A stretch of 64,000 nt of DNA. Source: Nevskia sp. (lineage in GTDB: Bacteria; Pseudomonadota; Gammaproteobacteria; Nevskiales; Nevskiaceae). A model generated the notes under the pieces. The model was not told where the DNA came from and did not search any database. It saw only the letters and a program-made list of their open reading frames with translations. Location of the stretch: NCBI GenBank assembly GCA_021732745.1, contig JAKFUK010000003.1, positions 1-64,000 of the forward strand. Reading direction: 5' to 3'. This document shows, in pieces, positions 51,331 to 62,383 of the stretch. The stretch's first letter is position 1. Every line of letters begins with the position of its first letter. A program made the position numbers and the translations under genes.

Positions 51331-52680
51331 TCAGCTCGGCCGAACGACGCCGGGACGACCCGCGTTGTTGCCGCTCAGGGCCTTCAAATTCGCTTTCTTC
51401 AACAAGCCGTCGTACTGATGCGACATCAGATGCGCCTGCAACTGCGCCATGAAATCCATCACCACAACCACCGTAATCAGCAGCGAAGTACCGCCGAAGG
51501 TAAACGGAACATTCAGATAGGTAACAAGAAACTCCGGCGTCAAGCAGACGGCGGTGATGTAGATGGCGCCGGCGACCGTCAAGCGCGTCAGGACGTTGTC
51601 GATGTACTTCGCGGTTTGCAGCCCCGGGCGAACGCCCGGAACGAAAGCACCCGACTTCTTCAAGTTCTCGGCCGTTTCGCGGGAATCGAACACCAGCGCC
51701 GTGTAGAAAAAGCAGAAGAAAATCATCATCAGCGCGTACAGCATGGTGTACAGCGGCTGCCCGGGCGACAGCGCATTGGCAAACTGCTGCATGAAACCGC
51801 TACCGCCTTCCCCGCCAAAGAAACGAACCATCGACGCCGGGAACAGGATGATGCTCGACGCAAATATCGGCGGAATCACACCCGCCATGTTCAGTTTCAG
51901 CGGCAGATGCTGGGTCTGGGCCGCGAACAGTTTCCGCCCCTGCTGACGACGGGCATGGTGAATCGGAATACGCCGCTGAGCGCGCTCGACGAACACCACA
52001 AACGTCGTCACCACCACCACCAGGCCCAGCACCAGGATCGCCACCAACGGATTCAGCGAGCCTTCGCTGATCAACTGAGCCGTGGCCCCGATCGCCTGTG
52101 GCATGGACGACACGATGCCGGCGAAAATCAGCATCGACATGCCGTTACCGATGCCGCGCTCAGTGATCTGCTCGCCCAACCACATCAGGAACATCGTGCC
52201 GGTGACCAGACTGACGGTGGCGGTAAAGATGAAACCGAAACCCGGCGCCAACGCGACACTGCTCTGCAAGGCGTAGGACGCGCCCAAAGCCTGAAACAAG
52301 GCCAAGGCCAGGGTGCCGTAGCGCGTGTACTTGGTCAGCTTGCGGCGACCAGCCTCGCCTTCCTTCTTCAATTCCTTCAGCTGCGGCATCGTCGCGCCCA
52401 TCAACTGCACGATGATCGAAGCCGAAATGTAAGGCGTGACGCCGAGCGCAAAAATCGACAAACGCTCAAGCGCGCCACCCGAGAACATGTTGAACATGTC
52501 CAGGATCGTGCCCTTCTGCTGGTCAAACAACTGCGCCAGCTTGGCCGGATCAATGCCCGGCACCGGAATGAACGAACCAATGCGATAGACGATCAGCGCA
52601 CCGATCAGGAACAGGATGCGATTACGCAGTTCCCCGATCTTGCTTAAGTCCGGCATCATGCCGCCGGGAGTCTTGGCCAT
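51331..52680 (-). CDS. secY: Protein translocase subunit SecY
   Basis: SecY forms the protein-conducting channel with SecE and SecG. The 449-residue protein has ten hydrophobic segments, [14 protein letters not shown] and [24 protein letters not shown] near the N terminus, the cytoplasmic loop with the conserved arginine ([17 protein letters not shown]), and the C-terminal cytoplasmic tail. It lies between rplO and rpmJ, the end of the spc operon. Confidence 0.98.
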   Translation of the reverse strand: MAKTPGGMMPDLSKIGELRNRILFLIGALIVYRIGSFIPVPGIDPAKLAQLFDQQKGTILDMFNMFSGGALERLSIFALGVTPYISASIIVQLMGATMPQLKELKKEGEAGRRKLTKYTRYGTLALALFQALGASYALQSSVALAPGFGFIFTATVSLVTGTMFLMWLGEQITERGIGNGMSMLIFAGIVSSMPQAIGATAQLISEGSLNPLVAILVLGLVVVVTTFVVFVERAQRRIPIHHARRQQGRKLFAAQTQHLPLKLNMAGVIPPIFASSIILFPASMVRFFGGEGGSGFMQQFANALSPGQPLYTMLYALMMIFFCFFYTALVFDSRETAENLKKSGAFVPGVRPGLQTAKYIDNVLTRLTVAGAIYITAVCLTPEFLVTYLNVPFTFGGTSLLITVVVVMDFMAQLQAHLMSHQYDGLLKKANLKALSGNNAGRPGVVRPS

Positions 52681-52716
52681 GGGATTCGCCTGGAAAAAAC
52701 GAAGCGGGACAGTCGC

Positions 52717-53151
52717 TTATTCGGCGACGCTGCCGCCAGCGGCAACGATCGCTTCGCGCGCGCCCTTGGTGACGCCGACACCAGAAATGCTGACCTTGCG
52801 GGTCAATTCGCCAGACTTGATCAACTTCGCCTGCAGCATCTGCGACTGAACCACGCCGGCCGCCTTGAGCACCGACAGGTCAATCTCGACTTCGGTCATG
52901 CGCTCGATATCCGACAGACGAATCTCAGCCGTCAGCTTGCCGATCGCAGAAGTAAAACCGCGCTTCGGCAGGCGACGCTGGATCGGCATCTGGCCGCCTT
53001 CGAAACCGATCTTGCCGCGGCCACCCTTGCGGGCGCGCTGGCCTTTGTGACCGCGACCCGCAGTCTTGCCCATGCCGGAGCCGATACCACGGCCCACGCG
53101 AACGCGTGCGGTCTTGGCACCTTCGGCAGGCTTGATCGTGTTCAGTTTCAT
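52717..53151 (-). CDS. rplO: Ribosomal protein L15 (uL15)
   Basis: The 144-residue protein starts [20 protein letters not shown] and has [19 protein letters not shown] with [17 protein letters not shown]. It lies 36 bp upstream of secY and 98 bp downstream of rpmD, a gap with repeats. Confidence 0.98.
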   Translation of the reverse strand: MKLNTIKPAEGAKTARVRVGRGIGSGMGKTAGRGHKGQRARKGGRGKIGFEGGQMPIQRRLPKRGFTSAIGKLTAEIRLSDIERMTEVEIDLSVLKAAGVVQSQMLQAKLIKSGELTRKVSISGVGVTKGAREAIVAAGGSVAE

Positions 53152-53162
53152 GAAAGCAGTTT

Positions 53163-53187
53163 CCAGTGATCAGTGGCCAAAGGCCGG
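53163..53187. repeat. CAGTGATCAGTGG-type repeat, rplO-rpmD gap
   Basis: CCAGTGATCAGTGGCC and AAAGGCCGG lie just upstream of rplO and match the units of the other ribosomal-gap repeats. It is the shortest of the series. Confidence 0.55.
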
Positions 53188-53249
53188 TAACAATTCAAAA
53201 ACGCGAAGCAACATCAGCCCATCGGCAGTTCGCCAACGATGGGTGCGCT

Positions 53250-53438
53250 TCAGACTTCTTCAATCTTCAACATGAAGCCGATCTTGTTGACCATGCCCAT
53301 GTTCTCGACGGTCGCCGGAATGACGATCGACGAATGCATGCGGGTCAGACCGAGGCCACGCACGCAAGCGCGATGAGCCTGGAGACGACCGAAGACGCTC
53401 CTGACGAGCGTGATTTTGACTTGCTTAGTATCGCTCAT
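53250..53438 (-). CDS. rpmD: Ribosomal protein L30 (uL30)
   Basis: The 62-residue protein has KITLVRSVFGRLQAHRACVRGLGLTRMHSSI in the family's order (LVRS, GLGL, VNKIGFML). It is followed by a 98-bp gap before rplO and lies 17 bp downstream of rpsE. Confidence 0.95.
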   Translation of the reverse strand: MSDTKQVKITLVRSVFGRLQAHRACVRGLGLTRMHSSIVIPATVENMGMVNKIGFMLKIEEV

Positions 53439-53455
53439 GACGATTCCTTAGATCC

Positions 53456-53971
53456 TTAACCGAGGATTTCTTCGAGCGTCTTGCCACGCTTGGCGGCAAT
53501 CTCGGAAGGCATGTTCAGACGGCGCAGCGCATCGACCGTTGCGCGCACCATGTTCATCTTGTTGCGCGAGCCGAACGATTTGGCGAGCACGTTCTGCACG
53601 CCAGCGACTTCGAACACCGCTCGCATCGCGCTGCCGGCAATGACGCCAGTACCGTCGGAGGCGGGCTTCATGAACACGCGGGAGGCACCGTGGATGCCCC
53701 AGATCTCGTGCTGAAGGGTCGAACCCTTCAGTTCGACGGTGATCATGTTCTTGCGGGCCTTCTCCATCGCCTTCTGGATGGCGACAGGCACTTCACGCGC
53801 CTTGCCGTAACCGAAGCCGACCTTGCCAGCGCCGTCGCCAACCACCGTCAACGCGGTGAAGGTGAACTGCTTGCCGCCCTTGACCGTCTTGGAGACGCGG
53901 TTGACTGCAACCAGCTTCTCCTTGAAGTCGCCGTTCTGCGAGTCGTCGAAATTGTAGTTGGTGTTCGCCAT
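53456..53971 (-). CDS. rpsE: Ribosomal protein S5 (uS5)
   Basis: The 171-residue protein has the double-stranded-RNA-like domain with [20 protein letters not shown] and [19 protein letters not shown], and the C-terminal ribosomal fold with [16 protein letters not shown]. It lies between rplR and rpmD. Confidence 0.98.
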   Translation of the reverse strand: MANTNYNFDDSQNGDFKEKLVAVNRVSKTVKGGKQFTFTALTVVGDGAGKVGFGYGKAREVPVAIQKAMEKARKNMITVELKGSTLQHEIWGIHGASRVFMKPASDGTGVIAGSAMRAVFEVAGVQNVLAKSFGSRNKMNMVRATVDALRRLNMPSEIAAKRGKTLEEILG

Positions 53972-53976
53972 TTGCC

Positions 53977-54333
53977 TTAAAACTCCAGACCAGCTTCACG
54001 AGCGGCGTCGGCCAGCGCCTTGATGCGGCCGTGATACTGAAAGCCCGAACGATCGAACGCGACCTTCGTGATACCGGCGGCCTTGGCGCGCTCGGCGATC
54101 GTGGCACCGACCTTCTTTGCGGCGTCGACATTGCCAGTCGCATCGAGACCTTCGGCAACGACCTTCTCGACAGTCGACGCGGCAACCACCGTGTGGCCGG
54201 CATCACCCGAGATGATCTGCGCGTAGATATGACGCGGCGTACGGTGCACCGACAGGCGGTGCGTGCCCAGCTCTGCGATCTTGGCGCGCGTACGGCGTGC
54301 GCGACGCAGACGGGATTCTTTCTTCGGGCTCAT
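53977..54333 (-). CDS. rplR: Ribosomal protein L18 (uL18)
   Basis: The 118-residue protein starts [19 protein letters not shown] and ends [20 protein letters not shown] followed by EAGLEF. The start at 54333 is chosen because it gives the normal length; the frame runs further upstream without ribosomal similarity. It is 97 bp from rplF. Confidence 0.97.
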   Translation of the reverse strand: MSPKKESRLRRARRTRAKIAELGTHRLSVHRTPRHIYAQIISGDAGHTVVAASTVEKVVAEGLDATGNVDAAKKVGATIAERAKAAGITKVAFDRSGFQYHGRIKALADAAREAGLEF

Positions 54334-54430
54334 AAAACGTATTCCAATGACAGATTCAAGTGACCTTTCGAGTGGCCGGGTAACGGGATGAAGATGAAGA
54401 TTCCCGACACTGACCACTGCTTCACTACGA

Positions 54431-54961
54431 TTACTTCTTCTTCGCTTCCTTCAGAACAATCTTCTCGTCCGAGTAGCGAACACCCTTGCCCTTGTAAGGC
54501 TCTGGTGGGCGATAGCTGCGCAGCGTCGCGGCAATCTGGCCGACCATGTGCTTGTCAGCACCCTGGATGACCACTTCGGTCTGCGTCGGCACGGTGATCG
54601 TGATCCCATCCGGCACCATGAAGTCCACCGGGTGAGACAGACCCACTGCCAGATTCAGCTTCTTGCCGGTCAGGGTGGCGCGATAGCCAACGCCGACCAG
54701 AATCAGCTTCTTCTCGTAGCCCTTGGTCACGCCCAGCACCATGCTCGCGACCAGCGCGCGCACGGTACCCGACAGAGCCGCCGACGCCTTGATGGACGCC
54801 TCGGCAATGGTGACGACACCGTTGTTGAACTCTACCTGCACTTCCTTGGGAAGCGGCAGGGTCAGCGTCGACTTGGGACCCTTGACACTCAATTCGGTCG
54901 CCGAGCTCTTGAACTCGACTCCAGCCGGAATGATGACCGGCATTTTCGCTACGCGAGACAT
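54431..54961 (-). CDS. rplF: Ribosomal protein L6 (uL6)
   Basis: The 176-residue protein has [18 protein letters not shown] at the start, [18 protein letters not shown] in the middle and [18 protein letters not shown] at the end, the normal L6 layout with two related domains. It is 15 bp from rpsH. Confidence 0.98.
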   Translation of the reverse strand: MSRVAKMPVIIPAGVEFKSSATELSVKGPKSTLTLPLPKEVQVEFNNGVVTIAEASIKASAALSGTVRALVASMVLGVTKGYEKKLILVGVGYRATLTGKKLNLAVGLSHPVDFMVPDGITITVPTQTEVVIQGADKHMVGQIAATLRSYRPPEPYKGKGVRYSDEKIVLKEAKKK

Positions 54962-54976
54962 GTTCGGAATTCCCTG

Positions 54977-55372
54977 TTAGGCGACGATGCAGACAACTTC
55001 GCCGCCCTGACCGGCAGCGCGCGCCTTGCGGTCGCTGACGATGCCCTTCGACGTTGAAATGATTGCAACGCCGAGGCCGGCGAGCACGCGCGGCAGCTCG
55101 TCACTGGCCTTGTAGACGCGCAGCGAAGGTTTGCTGATGCGGTCCAGACGCTCGATGACCGGCTTGCCCTGGAAGTACTTCAGGACGACGGTGATCTTCT
55201 TCTTCTGGCCTTCGGTGGCAACCGAATACTCGCCGATGTAGCCCTCTTCCTTCAGCACGGCCGCAATGGCTTCGCGCTGCTTCGAGGACGGCGAGGTGAT
55301 GAACTTCTTGTTGGCCGACTGCCCGTTGCGGATGCGGGTCAGGAAGTCGCCGATCGGATCGTTGATGCTCAT
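54977..55372 (-). CDS. rpsH: Ribosomal protein S8 (uS8)
   Basis: The 131-residue protein starts [18 protein letters not shown] and ends with the [20 protein letters not shown] segment of S8. In Escherichia coli S8 is the spc operon repressor. A 96-bp gap separates it from rpsN. Confidence 0.98.
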   Translation of the reverse strand: MSINDPIGDFLTRIRNGQSANKKFITSPSSKQREAIAAVLKEEGYIGEYSVATEGQKKKITVVLKYFQGKPVIERLDRISKPSLRVYKASDELPRVLAGLGVAIISTSKGIVSDRKARAAGQGGEVVCIVA

Positions 55373-55468
55373 TGATTTCTATCCAGTGGAGTTGGCCGGT
55401 GGTCCACCAAACGCTGTATGCGTCTTGGTGCCTCGCCGACAACTGGGGTACAACGAAAGCGGTACGAC

Positions 55469-55774
55469 TTACCAGCTGGCCTTCTTCAGGCCCGGGATTT
55501 CGCCGCGACATGCAGCTTCGCGCAGCTTCGTGCGTGACAGACCAAACTTGCGATAGACGCCACGCGAACGACCGGTGACATTGCAGCGGTTGCGCTGACG
55601 AGTCGGGCTCGAGTCGCGCGGCAGCTTCTGCAGGCTGTCGACAGCAGCCATGCGATCTTCGTACGACGCATTCGGATCGACGATCGTCGCCTTCAGCGCC
55701 TTGCGCTTCTTGGCAAATTTCTTGGCGAGCTCGAGGCGGTTCTTCTCGCGCTCCAGCATGTTGGTCTTGGCCAT
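55469..55774 (-). CDS. rpsN: Ribosomal protein S14 (uS14), zinc-free form
   Basis: The 101-residue protein is the long S14 without the CxxC zinc motif: [19 protein letters not shown] and the C-terminal [20 protein letters not shown] plus [10 protein letters not shown]. It lies 15 bp from rplE. Confidence 0.97.
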   Translation of the reverse strand: MAKTNMLEREKNRLELAKKFAKKRKALKATIVDPNASYEDRMAAVDSLQKLPRDSSPTRQRNRCNVTGRSRGVYRKFGLSRTKLREAACRGEIPGLKKASW

Positions 55775-55789
55775 GGATCGGACTCGGTC

Positions 55790-56329
55790 TTACTTGCGGA
55801 ACGGAAAGCTGAACGAGTCAAGAAGGGCCCGGCCCTCCTCGTCGTTCTTCGCCGTGGTGGTGATGGTGATGTTCATGCCGCGGATGGCATCGACTTTGTC
55901 GTAGTCGATTTCCGGGAAGATGATCTGTTCGGTGATGCCGAAGTTGTAGTTGCCTTGGCCGTCGAAGCCGCTGGCCTTCAGACCACGGAAGTCACGAATG
56001 CGCGGCAGCGCGATCGAGATCAGACGCTCCAGGAATTCGTACATCTGCTGGCTGCGCAGGGTGACCTTGACACCGACCGGATAGTTCTCGCGCACCTTGA
56101 AGGCCGCAATCGAGATACGGGTCTTGGTGACGACCGGCTTCTGGCCGGCGATCGCGGTCATGTTGGCCACCGCATGCTCGATGACCTTCTTGTCCGAGGT
56201 CGCTTCGCCCACGCCCATGTTCAGCGTGATCTTGGTGATCTTCGGGGTCGCCATCGCGTTGCACTTCAGCTTTTCGCGAAGCGCCGGAGCGACGGTGTTC
56301 TGGTAATACGTCTGCAAATTGGCGGCCAT
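55790..56329 (-). CDS. rplE: Ribosomal protein L5 (uL5)
   Basis: The 179-residue protein starts [20 protein letters not shown]; conserved parts are [27 protein letters not shown] and [20 protein letters not shown]. The start at 56329 gives family length; the frame extends upstream into the gap. Confidence 0.98.
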   Translation of the reverse strand: MAANLQTYYQNTVAPALREKLKCNAMATPKITKITLNMGVGEATSDKKVIEHAVANMTAIAGQKPVVTKTRISIAAFKVRENYPVGVKVTLRSQQMYEFLERLISIALPRIRDFRGLKASGFDGQGNYNFGITEQIIFPEIDYDKVDAIRGMNITITTTAKNDEEGRALLDSFSFPFRK

Positions 56330-56346
56330 GACTCTGTTTCCGTTAT

Positions 56347-56400
56347 CTGTGGCTGGTTCTGGTGAGGGCGGATGGTGATCCGCATTGTTCACTGGTCACC
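56347..56400. repeat. GTGGCTGGTTCTGGTGA-type repeat, rplE-rplX gap
   Basis: GTGGCTGGTTCTGGTGA on the left and GTTCACTGGTCACCAAC on the right are related to the CAGTGGCTAGTG units of the other gaps and stand in inverse orientation around GGATGGTGATCCGC. Confidence 0.55.
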
Positions 56401-56415
56401 AACGACTACTGCGAA

Positions 56416-56742
56416 TTAAGCGTCCAGAACTTCCTGGTTGGACTTGAAGAAACGCACCTTGCGACGGGCTTCGCCTTCGCCGAGGAACTTGAAGCCAACG
56501 CGGTCGCCCTTGCCGGTCTTCGCGTTGAACAGCATCACGTTCGACGCATCGAGCGGCATTTCCTTCTCGACGATGCCGCCGCTGACGCCAGCCTGCGGAT
56601 TGCCCTTCTGGTGCTTCTTGGCCAGGTTCAGGCCTTCGACAATGATCTTGCCGTCATCCTGGACCACCGACACGGTGCCGCGACGGCCCTTGTCCTTGCC
56701 CGTGATGACAATGATTTCGTCGCCTTTTTTGATCTTGCGCAT
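56416..56742 (-). CDS. rplX: Ribosomal protein L24 (uL24)
   Basis: The 108-residue protein has the KOW motif [20 protein letters not shown] near the N terminus and [20 protein letters not shown]. It lies 17 bp from rplN and 86 bp from rplE. Confidence 0.97.
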   Translation of the reverse strand: MRKIKKGDEIIVITGKDKGRRGTVSVVQDDGKIIVEGLNLAKKHQKGNPQAGVSGGIVEKEMPLDASNVMLFNAKTGKGDRVGFKFLGEGEARRKVRFFKSNQEVLDA

Positions 56743-56759
56743 GATTTTGCTCTACTGCT

Positions 56760-57125
56760 TCAGAGGACTTCGGGGGCCAGCGAAATGATGCGCATGAAGC
56801 GCTCGCGCAGCTCGCGGGTCACCGGTCCAAAAATACGGGTACCGATCGGCTCCAGCTTGGTGGTCAGCAGCACCGCCGCGTTGGTGTCGAAGCGGATGGT
56901 CGAGCCATCCGGACGACGCACGCCCTTCTTGGTGCGAACCACGACGGCGTCGTGCACTTCGCCCTTCTTGACCTTGCCGCGCGGGATTGCATCCTTGACG
57001 GTGACCTTGATCAGGTCGCCGACGCAAGCGTAACGACGATGCGTCGAACCCTTGACCTGGATGACCTGAACGATCTTGGCGCCGCTGTTGTCAGCGACCA
57101 TCAACATTGATTCCTGCTGAACCAT
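56760..57125 (-). CDS. rplN: Ribosomal protein L14 (uL14)
   Basis: The 121-residue protein starts [20 protein letters not shown] and has [20 protein letters not shown] and [20 protein letters not shown]. It lies 5 bp from rpsQ. Confidence 0.98.
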   Translation of the reverse strand: MVQQESMLMVADNSGAKIVQVIQVKGSTHRRYACVGDLIKVTVKDAIPRGKVKKGEVHDAVVVRTKKGVRRPDGSTIRFDTNAAVLLTTKLEPIGTRIFGPVTRELRERFMRIISLAPEVL

Positions 57126-57130
57126 GGCGC

Positions 57131-57439
57131 TTAGACTCCGGCCTTCGCAGCAGCTTCACGCTGCTGGAGTTCGCTGGCGCTCTCGAGAACTTCAACGAGG
57201 CGGAAAAACTTCGAACGCGACAGCGGACGCGTCTCGACGATGGCAACGAGGTCACCCTCGTGGCACTGGTTCGTCTCGTCGTGCGCGTGCAGCTTCGTCG
57301 TCTTGCGCAGGAGCTTCCCGTACAGCGGATGCTTCACGGTGCGCTCGACGGCGACGGTGATGGTCTTGTCCATCTTGCTGCTGACGACGCGGCCGACAAT
57401 CCGGCGGCTCGCTGCAACCACTTCGGTAACTTCGCTCAT
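57131..57439 (-). CDS. rpsQ: Ribosomal protein S17 (uS17)
   Basis: The 102-residue protein has [20 protein letters not shown] and [20 protein letters not shown], the S17 core. A C-terminal extension ([17 protein letters not shown]) makes it slightly longer than the usual 85-90. Its start overlaps the rpmC stop by four bases. Confidence 0.97.
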   Translation of the reverse strand: MSEVTEVVAASRRIVGRVVSSKMDKTITVAVERTVKHPLYGKLLRKTTKLHAHDETNQCHEGDLVAIVETRPLSRSKFFRLVEVLESASELQQREAAAKAGV

Positions 57440-57654
57440 GACGCCTTCGCCTGCGTTTGGGCCAGCTGCTGCATGACGGTCTTGACGCGGGCAATCTTCT
57501 TGCGCACATCGTGGACCAGGTTCGACTGGGTCAGCTGGCCAACAGCGGCCTGCATGCGCAGGTTGAACTGCTCCTTGCGCAGTGCTGCCAATTCAGTCTT
57601 TAGATCGGCTGCGGACTTGCCCCGCAGCGACTTCACAAATTCGGTGGTCTTCAT
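57436..57654 (-). CDS. rpmC: Ribosomal protein L29 (uL29)
   Basis: The 72-residue helical protein has [20 protein letters not shown] and [17 protein letters not shown]. It overlaps rpsQ by four bases. The 88 bp between it and rplP are filled by a repeat. Confidence 0.96.
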   Translation of the reverse strand: MKTTEFVKSLRGKSAADLKTELAALRKEQFNLRMQAAVGQLTQSNLVHDVRKKIARVKTVMQQLAQTQAKAS

Positions 57655-57658
57655 AACT

Positions 57659-57739
57659 CAGTGTCTGGTGACGAGTGGCTAGTGATTGGTAAACGCGGGG
57701 ACTTTTGACTAGCCACCAGTCACCAGTCACCGACCACTG
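57659..57739. repeat. CAGTG...GGCTAGT inverted repeat, rpmC-rplP gap
   Basis: The left arm (57659-57683) and the right arm (57708-57739) are inverse copies made of GTGACTGGTG and GTGGCTAGT units, with insertions on the right. This is the clearest member of the series seen in ribosomal gaps. It stands inside a block where genes normally lie within a few bases. Confidence 0.8.
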
Positions 57740-57742
57740 TTG

Positions 57743-58156
57743 TTACAGAATCGTCCGATGCACGAAGGTGGTCTTGACCGGCAGCTTTGCGGCCGCGAGC
57801 TTGAAAGCCTCGCGCGCATCGACTTCCGAAACACCTTCGAGCTCATACAGCATCTTGCCCGGCTGGATCTTGGCAACCCACCACTCGACGTTACCTTTGC
57901 CCGAACCCATTCGAACTTCGAGCGGCTTGCGAGTGACAGGAACGTCCGGGAAGATCCGGATCCACATCTTGCCGCCACGCTTCACATAACGAGTGATGAC
58001 GCGACGGGCAGCTTCGATCTGGCGAGCGGTCAGCGCACCGCGCTCCGTCGACTTCAGACCGAATTCGCCAAACGACACTTTATTGCCGTTCTGCGCTAGG
58101 CCACGATTGTGGCCCTTCTGCTGCTTTCTGAATTTGGTTCGCTTCGGCTGCATCAT
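57743..58156 (-). CDS. rplP: Ribosomal protein L16 (uL16)
   Basis: The 137-residue protein starts [20 protein letters not shown] and has [20 protein letters not shown] and [20 protein letters not shown]. It lies 35 bp from rpsC. Confidence 0.98.
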   Translation of the reverse strand: MMQPKRTKFRKQQKGHNRGLAQNGNKVSFGEFGLKSTERGALTARQIEAARRVITRYVKRGGKMWIRIFPDVPVTRKPLEVRMGSGKGNVEWWVAKIQPGKMLYELEGVSEVDAREAFKLAAAKLPVKTTFVHRTIL

Positions 58157-58191
58157 GGCAGCACTCTCCTAATATCTGGCGTGAAGGACGA

Positions 58192-58881
58192 TCAGGCGGA
58201 TGCCGGCTCGCCGGCCTCTTCCTTCTTGCCGACGTGACGATCGGTTTCAAACACTTCGCCGTTGAACACCCAGACCTTGACGCCGATGACGCCGTAGTTG
58301 GTCTTGGCTTCGGCAGTGCCGTAGTCGATGTGGGCACGCAGGGTATGCAGCGGCACGCGACCTTCGCGATACCACTCGGTACGTGCGATTTCGGCACCGT
58401 TCAGACGGCCACCGACCTGGATCTTGATGCCGCCCGCACCGAGGCGCATGGCATTGGTCACGGCGCGCTTCATGGCGCGGCGAAACATGATGCGGCGCTC
58501 GAGCTGCTGGGCAACGCTTTCGGCGATCAGCTTCGAATCGAGCTCCGGCTTGCGGATTTCCTCGACCGAGATGTGCACCGAGTCAGGCTTGAGCGTCATC
58601 AGCTTCGACACTTCCTGACGCAGCTTCTCGATGTCCTCGCCCTTCTTGCCGATGACGATGCCGGGACGCGCGGTGTGGATCGTGACGCGCGCTGACTTCG
58701 CCGGGCGGTCGATTTGGATGCGGCTGACCGAGGCCTGCGCCAGCTTCTTGAACAGGAATTCACGCACCAGGCGGTCCTTGTTCAGGTTGTCGGCATAAGC
58801 ACCGCGTTCGGCGTACCAGTTCGACGTCCAGGCCGTCGAGATGCCAAGACGGAACAGATTCGGATTGATCTTGTGACCCAT
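58192..58881 (-). CDS. rpsC: Ribosomal protein S3 (uS3)
   Basis: The 229-residue protein starts [18 protein letters not shown], has the KH domain ([20 protein letters not shown]), and the C-terminal [20 protein letters not shown]. The final segment ([11 protein letters not shown]) is a short acidic tail. It is 14 bp from rplV. Confidence 0.98.
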   Translation of the reverse strand: MGHKINPNLFRLGISTAWTSNWYAERGAYADNLNKDRLVREFLFKKLAQASVSRIQIDRPAKSARVTIHTARPGIVIGKKGEDIEKLRQEVSKLMTLKPDSVHISVEEIRKPELDSKLIAESVAQQLERRIMFRRAMKRAVTNAMRLGAGGIKIQVGGRLNGAEIARTEWYREGRVPLHTLRAHIDYGTAEAKTNYGVIGVKVWVFNGEVFETDRHVGKKEEAGEPASA

Positions 58882-58895
58882 GAATACTCTTCCCG

Positions 58896-59237
58896 TTAAC
58901 CCTTGGTGCCGTCGGAGACGCGAATCGTCACATGACTCGTGCGCTTCAGGATGCGATCGGCGCGGCCCTTGGCTCGCGGACGAATACGCTTCATCGTCGG
59001 ACCTTCATCGACGAAGATCTCTGAGATCTTCAGCTCGTCGACATCGGCACCGTTGTTGTTTTCGGCATTGGCAATCGCCGACTCCAGCACCTTGCGGATG
59101 ATGCCGCTGGCACGGTTCTGCGAGAACTTGAGCAGATTGAGCGCCATGTCGACCTTCTGGCCGCGGACCTGGTCGGCAACCAGACGCGCCTTGTGGGGCG
59201 AGAGACGGACGAACTTGAGAACAGCCTGAGTTTGCAT
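58896..59237 (-). CDS. rplV: Ribosomal protein L22 (uL22)
   Basis: The 113-residue protein has [40 protein letters not shown] and the exit-tunnel loop before [19 protein letters not shown]. It is 10 bp from rpsS. Confidence 0.98.
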   Translation of the reverse strand: MQTQAVLKFVRLSPHKARLVADQVRGQKVDMALNLLKFSQNRASGIIRKVLESAIANAENNNGADVDELKISEIFVDEGPTMKRIRPRAKGRADRILKRTSHVTIRVSDGTKG

Positions 59238-59247
59238 GTCTGTCTCC

Positions 59248-59523
59248 TTAGCTCGACTTCTTGTCGCCGGCCGTATGGCCCTTGAACGTACGGGTCGGCG
59301 AGAACTCGCCCAGCTTGTGGCTGATCATGTTTTCGGTGATGAACACCGGGACATGGAGACGGCCGTTGTGAACCTGCATGGTCAGACCGACCATGTCCGG
59401 GCTGATCATCGAACGGCGGGACCAGGTCTTGATCGGCTTCTTGACTCGCGACCCCTGGGCATCGGACACCTTCTTTGCGAGATGGTGATCGATGAACGGG
59501 CCTTTCTTGACGGAACGCGACAT
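59248..59523 (-). CDS. rpsS: Ribosomal protein S19 (uS19)
   Basis: The 91-residue protein starts [19 protein letters not shown] and has [20 protein letters not shown] and [20 protein letters not shown]. It is 36 bp from rplB. Confidence 0.98.
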   Translation of the reverse strand: MSRSVKKGPFIDHHLAKKVSDAQGSRVKKPIKTWSRRSMISPDMVGLTMQVHNGRLHVPVFITENMISHKLGEFSPTRTFKGHTAGDKKSS

Positions 59524-59559
59524 GACGGGCTCTCGGAAATTCGTGCAATAAAACGCGGT

Positions 59560-60390
59560 TTACTTCTTGTGGCGGCTACGGACGATGAACTTCTCGGTCC
59601 GCTTGTTGTTGCGGGTCTTGAGACCCTTCGCCTTCTGGCCCCACGGCGACACCGGATGCGGGTTGCCCTGACCGGACTTGCCTTCACCACCGCCGTGCGG
59701 ATGGTCGACCGGGTTCATGACCACACCACGCACGGTCGGACGAATGCCCTTCCAGCGCTTGGCGCCAGCCTTGCCGTAATGGCGCAGATTGTGTTCGCTG
59801 TTCGACACCTCGCCGAGCGTTGCGCGGCACTCGGTGTGCACCAGGCGCATTTCACCGCTGCGCAGGCGTACCGTCGCGTACTGGCCTTCACGCGCCACCA
59901 GCTGCACGGCGGCACCGGCGGAGCGCGCGAGCTGCGCACCCTTGCCCATGCGCAGCTCGATGCAGTGGATGGTCGAGCCGACCGGGATGTTGCGGATCGG
60001 CAGGCTGTTGCCCGGCTTGATCGGCGCATCAGTACCCGACTGGATCGCGTCTCCAACGCTCACGCCCTTCGGCGCGATGATGTAACGACGCTCGCCATCC
60101 TTGTAGAGCAACAGCGCGATGTGGGCGCTGCGGTTCGGATCATATTCAACGCGCTCGACCTTGGCCGGAATACCGTCCTTGTCGCGCTTGAAGTCGATCA
60201 GGCGATAGTGCTGCTTGTGACCGCCGCCCTGATGACGCGTCGTGATGTGACCGTGGTTGTTGCGGCCACCGTTCGAGTGCTTGGATTCGAGCAGCGGCGC
60301 ATACGGACGACCCTTGAACAGCTCCGGGTGCGTCACCGAAATCACATGACGGCGACCGGGGCTGGTCGGCTTCATTTTCTGGAGTGGCAT
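59560..60390 (-). CDS. rplB: Ribosomal protein L2 (uL2)
   Basis: The 276-residue protein has the conserved [37 protein letters not shown] and the peptidyl-transferase segment [17 protein letters not shown]. It starts [18 protein letters not shown]. It is 15 bp from rplW. Confidence 0.98.
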   Translation of the reverse strand: MPLQKMKPTSPGRRHVISVTHPELFKGRPYAPLLESKHSNGGRNNHGHITTRHQGGGHKQHYRLIDFKRDKDGIPAKVERVEYDPNRSAHIALLLYKDGERRYIIAPKGVSVGDAIQSGTDAPIKPGNSLPIRNIPVGSTIHCIELRMGKGAQLARSAGAAVQLVAREGQYATVRLRSGEMRLVHTECRATLGEVSNSEHNLRHYGKAGAKRWKGIRPTVRGVVMNPVDHPHGGGEGKSGQGNPHPVSPWGQKAKGLKTRNNKRTEKFIVRSRHKK

Positions 60391-60405
60391 TTCTCGTCGC
60401 TCCGA

Positions 60406-60723
60406 TTAGCTGTTGGCGCCAGCCAGGAAATCAATTTCCTGACCTTCGGCGAGCTTGACGTAGGCTTTCTTCCAGTCGGAACGAACGCCGGCTGCGCCAC
60501 CGAAGCGCTTGACCTTGCCCTTCACGTTCAGGGTGCGAACTGCTTCGACCTTGACGTTGAACAGCTTTTCAATGGCGTTCTTGATTTCCGGCTTCTTCGC
60601 ATCGCGAAGCACCTTGAACACCGCTTCGTTGTTCTTCTCGGCAGCGCGCGTGCTCTTCTCCGACACCACCGGTGCCAGGATCAGCTGGTGCAGGCGCTCG
60701 CCTGAAATCTTGATCTTGCTCAT
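60406..60723 (-). CDS. rplW: Ribosomal protein L23 (uL23)
   Basis: The 105-residue protein has [20 protein letters not shown] and [20 protein letters not shown], the L23 core that docks signal recognition particle and trigger factor at the tunnel exit. It overlaps rplD by four bases. Confidence 0.97.
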   Translation of the reverse strand: MSKIKISGERLHQLILAPVVSEKSTRAAEKNNEAVFKVLRDAKKPEIKNAIEKLFNVKVEAVRTLNVKGKVKRFGGAAGVRSDWKKAYVKLAEGQEIDFLAGANS

Positions 60724-61325
60724 GACAGCCAGGCCTCCAGCTTCTTGACGGCCGGGGCGGTCAGAAGCACCTTCTTGAATGACAGCAGCGAGACCGGGTT
60801 GATGCCGTTGACGTCAACCACGTTCACACGGTGCAGGTTGCGCGCCGACAGGAACAGGTTGTGGTCAAGGGTATCGGTCACGATCAGGATGTCGTTCTCG
60901 CCCACGATGCTCAGCTTTTCGACCAGCGACTTGGTCTTCGCGGCTTCCACCGTGAAGGAGTCGGCGACGATCAGCGAACCGTTGCGATTCAGTTCGGAGA
61001 TGATCGAGCGGATTGCGCCGCGATACATCTTCTTGTTGACCTTCTGCGAGAAGTCACGCGGCACGGCGGCGAACGTCTTGCCGCCACCACGCCACAGCGG
61101 GCTGCGAATCGAGCCGGCGCGAGCCTGACCCGTGCCCTTCTGCTTCCAGGGCTTCTTGCCGCCGCCACGAACCATGGCCTTCGACTTCTGCGCCTTGGTG
61201 CCCGCACGACCGCCGTTCAGATAGGCGGTCACGACCTGGTGCACCAGCGCTTCGTTGTAGTCGGCACCGAAAACGGTGTCGGCCACAGCGAGCGTGTTGT
61301 TGCTTGAGTGGAGTTGGAGATCCAT
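60720..61325 (-). CDS. rplD: Ribosomal protein L4 (uL4)
   Basis: The start at 61325 ([16 protein letters not shown]) gives 201 residues, the length of the Escherichia coli protein, and aligns with its N terminus; an in-frame ATG 15 bp upstream is also present. [20 protein letters not shown] and [20 protein letters not shown] are the tunnel-loop segments. In Escherichia coli L4 represses the S10 operon. Confidence 0.97.
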   Translation of the reverse strand: MDLQLHSSNNTLAVADTVFGADYNEALVHQVVTAYLNGGRAGTKAQKSKAMVRGGGKKPWKQKGTGQARAGSIRSPLWRGGGKTFAAVPRDFSQKVNKKMYRGAIRSIISELNRNGSLIVADSFTVEAAKTKSLVEKLSIVGENDILIVTDTLDHNLFLSARNLHRVNVVDVNGINPVSLLSFKKVLLTAPAVKKLEAWLS

Positions 61326-61347
61326 GTTGCCCAGTCCCATTAACTAC

Positions 61348-61983
61348 TTACTTGACCGTCGGATGCACGACGACGTCGGCACCCTTGTGTCCGGGCACGG
61401 CGCCCTTGACGAGCAGCAGATTGCGCTCGACGTCGATACGGACCACGTCCAGATTCAGGGCGCTGATGTTGTCCGAACCCATGTGGCCGGCCATCTTCTT
61501 GCCTTTCCAGACCTTGCCCGGGCTCTGGCGCTGACCGATGGAGCCCGGCACGCGATGCGACAGCGAGTTACCGTGGCTGGCACGACCGCCGCCGAAATTC
61601 CAGCGCTTCTGAACGCCTGCGAAGCCCTTGCCGATGCTCACGCCTGCCACGTCGACGGCCTTGACGCCTTCGAACGAGACAACGGTGATTTCGGAACCGG
61701 GGACCAGATCGGCACCCTGGCTGTCATTGAGACGGAATTCCCAGAGACCGCGACCCGCAGCAACACCGGCCTTCTTGTAATGGCCCGCGAGCGGCTTGGA
61801 AACGTGACTGGACTTCTTCTCGCCTGCGGTGACCTGCACGGCGCGATAGCCGTCGGTTTCCACAGTCTTGACTTGAGTGACGCGATTCGGAGAGCACTCG
61901 ATCACGGTGACCGGGATCGACTCGCCGGCTTCCGTGAACACGCGGGTCATGCCCGCTTTACGCCCAACAATACCAATAGTCAT
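61348..61983 (-). CDS. rplC: Ribosomal protein L3 (uL3)
   Basis: The 211-residue protein starts [20 protein letters not shown] and has [20 protein letters not shown] and [20 protein letters not shown]. The start at 61983 fits the family; the frame extends 45 bp further. It is 22 bp from rplD's alternative start. Confidence 0.98.
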   Translation of the reverse strand: MTIGIVGRKAGMTRVFTEAGESIPVTVIECSPNRVTQVKTVETDGYRAVQVTAGEKKSSHVSKPLAGHYKKAGVAAGRGLWEFRLNDSQGADLVPGSEITVVSFEGVKAVDVAGVSIGKGFAGVQKRWNFGGGRASHGNSLSHRVPGSIGQRQSPGKVWKGKKMAGHMGSDNISALNLDVVRIDVERNLLLVKGAVPGHKGADVVVHPTVK

Positions 61984-61999
61984 TTGTCTGATCCTCGCC

Positions 62000-62317
62000 T
62001 TAGTTGACGCGAATCTGGACTTCGACACCGGCCGGAAGATCGAGCTTCGACAAAGCGTCGACGGTCTTCTCGGTGGGGTCGATAATCTGCATCAGCCGCT
62101 TGTGCGTACGAATTTCGTACTGGTCACGGGCTGACTTGTCAGCGTGCGGCGACACCAGGATGGTGTAACGCTCCATGCGGGTCGGCAGCGGAATCGGTCC
62201 GCGGACGACGGCACCGGTGCGCTTCGCGGTTTCGACGATCTCGCGAGCCGATTTATCGATCAAACGATGATCGAAGGCTTTGAGCCGAATGCGAATCGAT
62301 TGGCTGGTTGCGGCCAT
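62000..62317 (-). CDS. rpsJ: Ribosomal protein S10 (uS10)
   Basis: The 105-residue protein has [20 protein letters not shown] and [20 protein letters not shown]. The ATG at 62317 is preferred to a TTG 12 bp upstream because GAGTGAGAG lies just before it. S10 is also the NusE antitermination factor. It is the first gene of the S10 operon and has a promoter at 62384-62412. Confidence 0.97.
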   Translation of the reverse strand: MAATSQSIRIRLKAFDHRLIDKSAREIVETAKRTGAVVRGPIPLPTRMERYTILVSPHADKSARDQYEIRTHKRLMQIIDPTEKTVDALSKLDLPAGVEVQIRVN

Positions 62318-62383
62318 GCTCTCACTCAAGTCTTAAAGAACGTCCCGGTAACCGGATGGCTAACGGGGAACTAAGGGGCGCGA

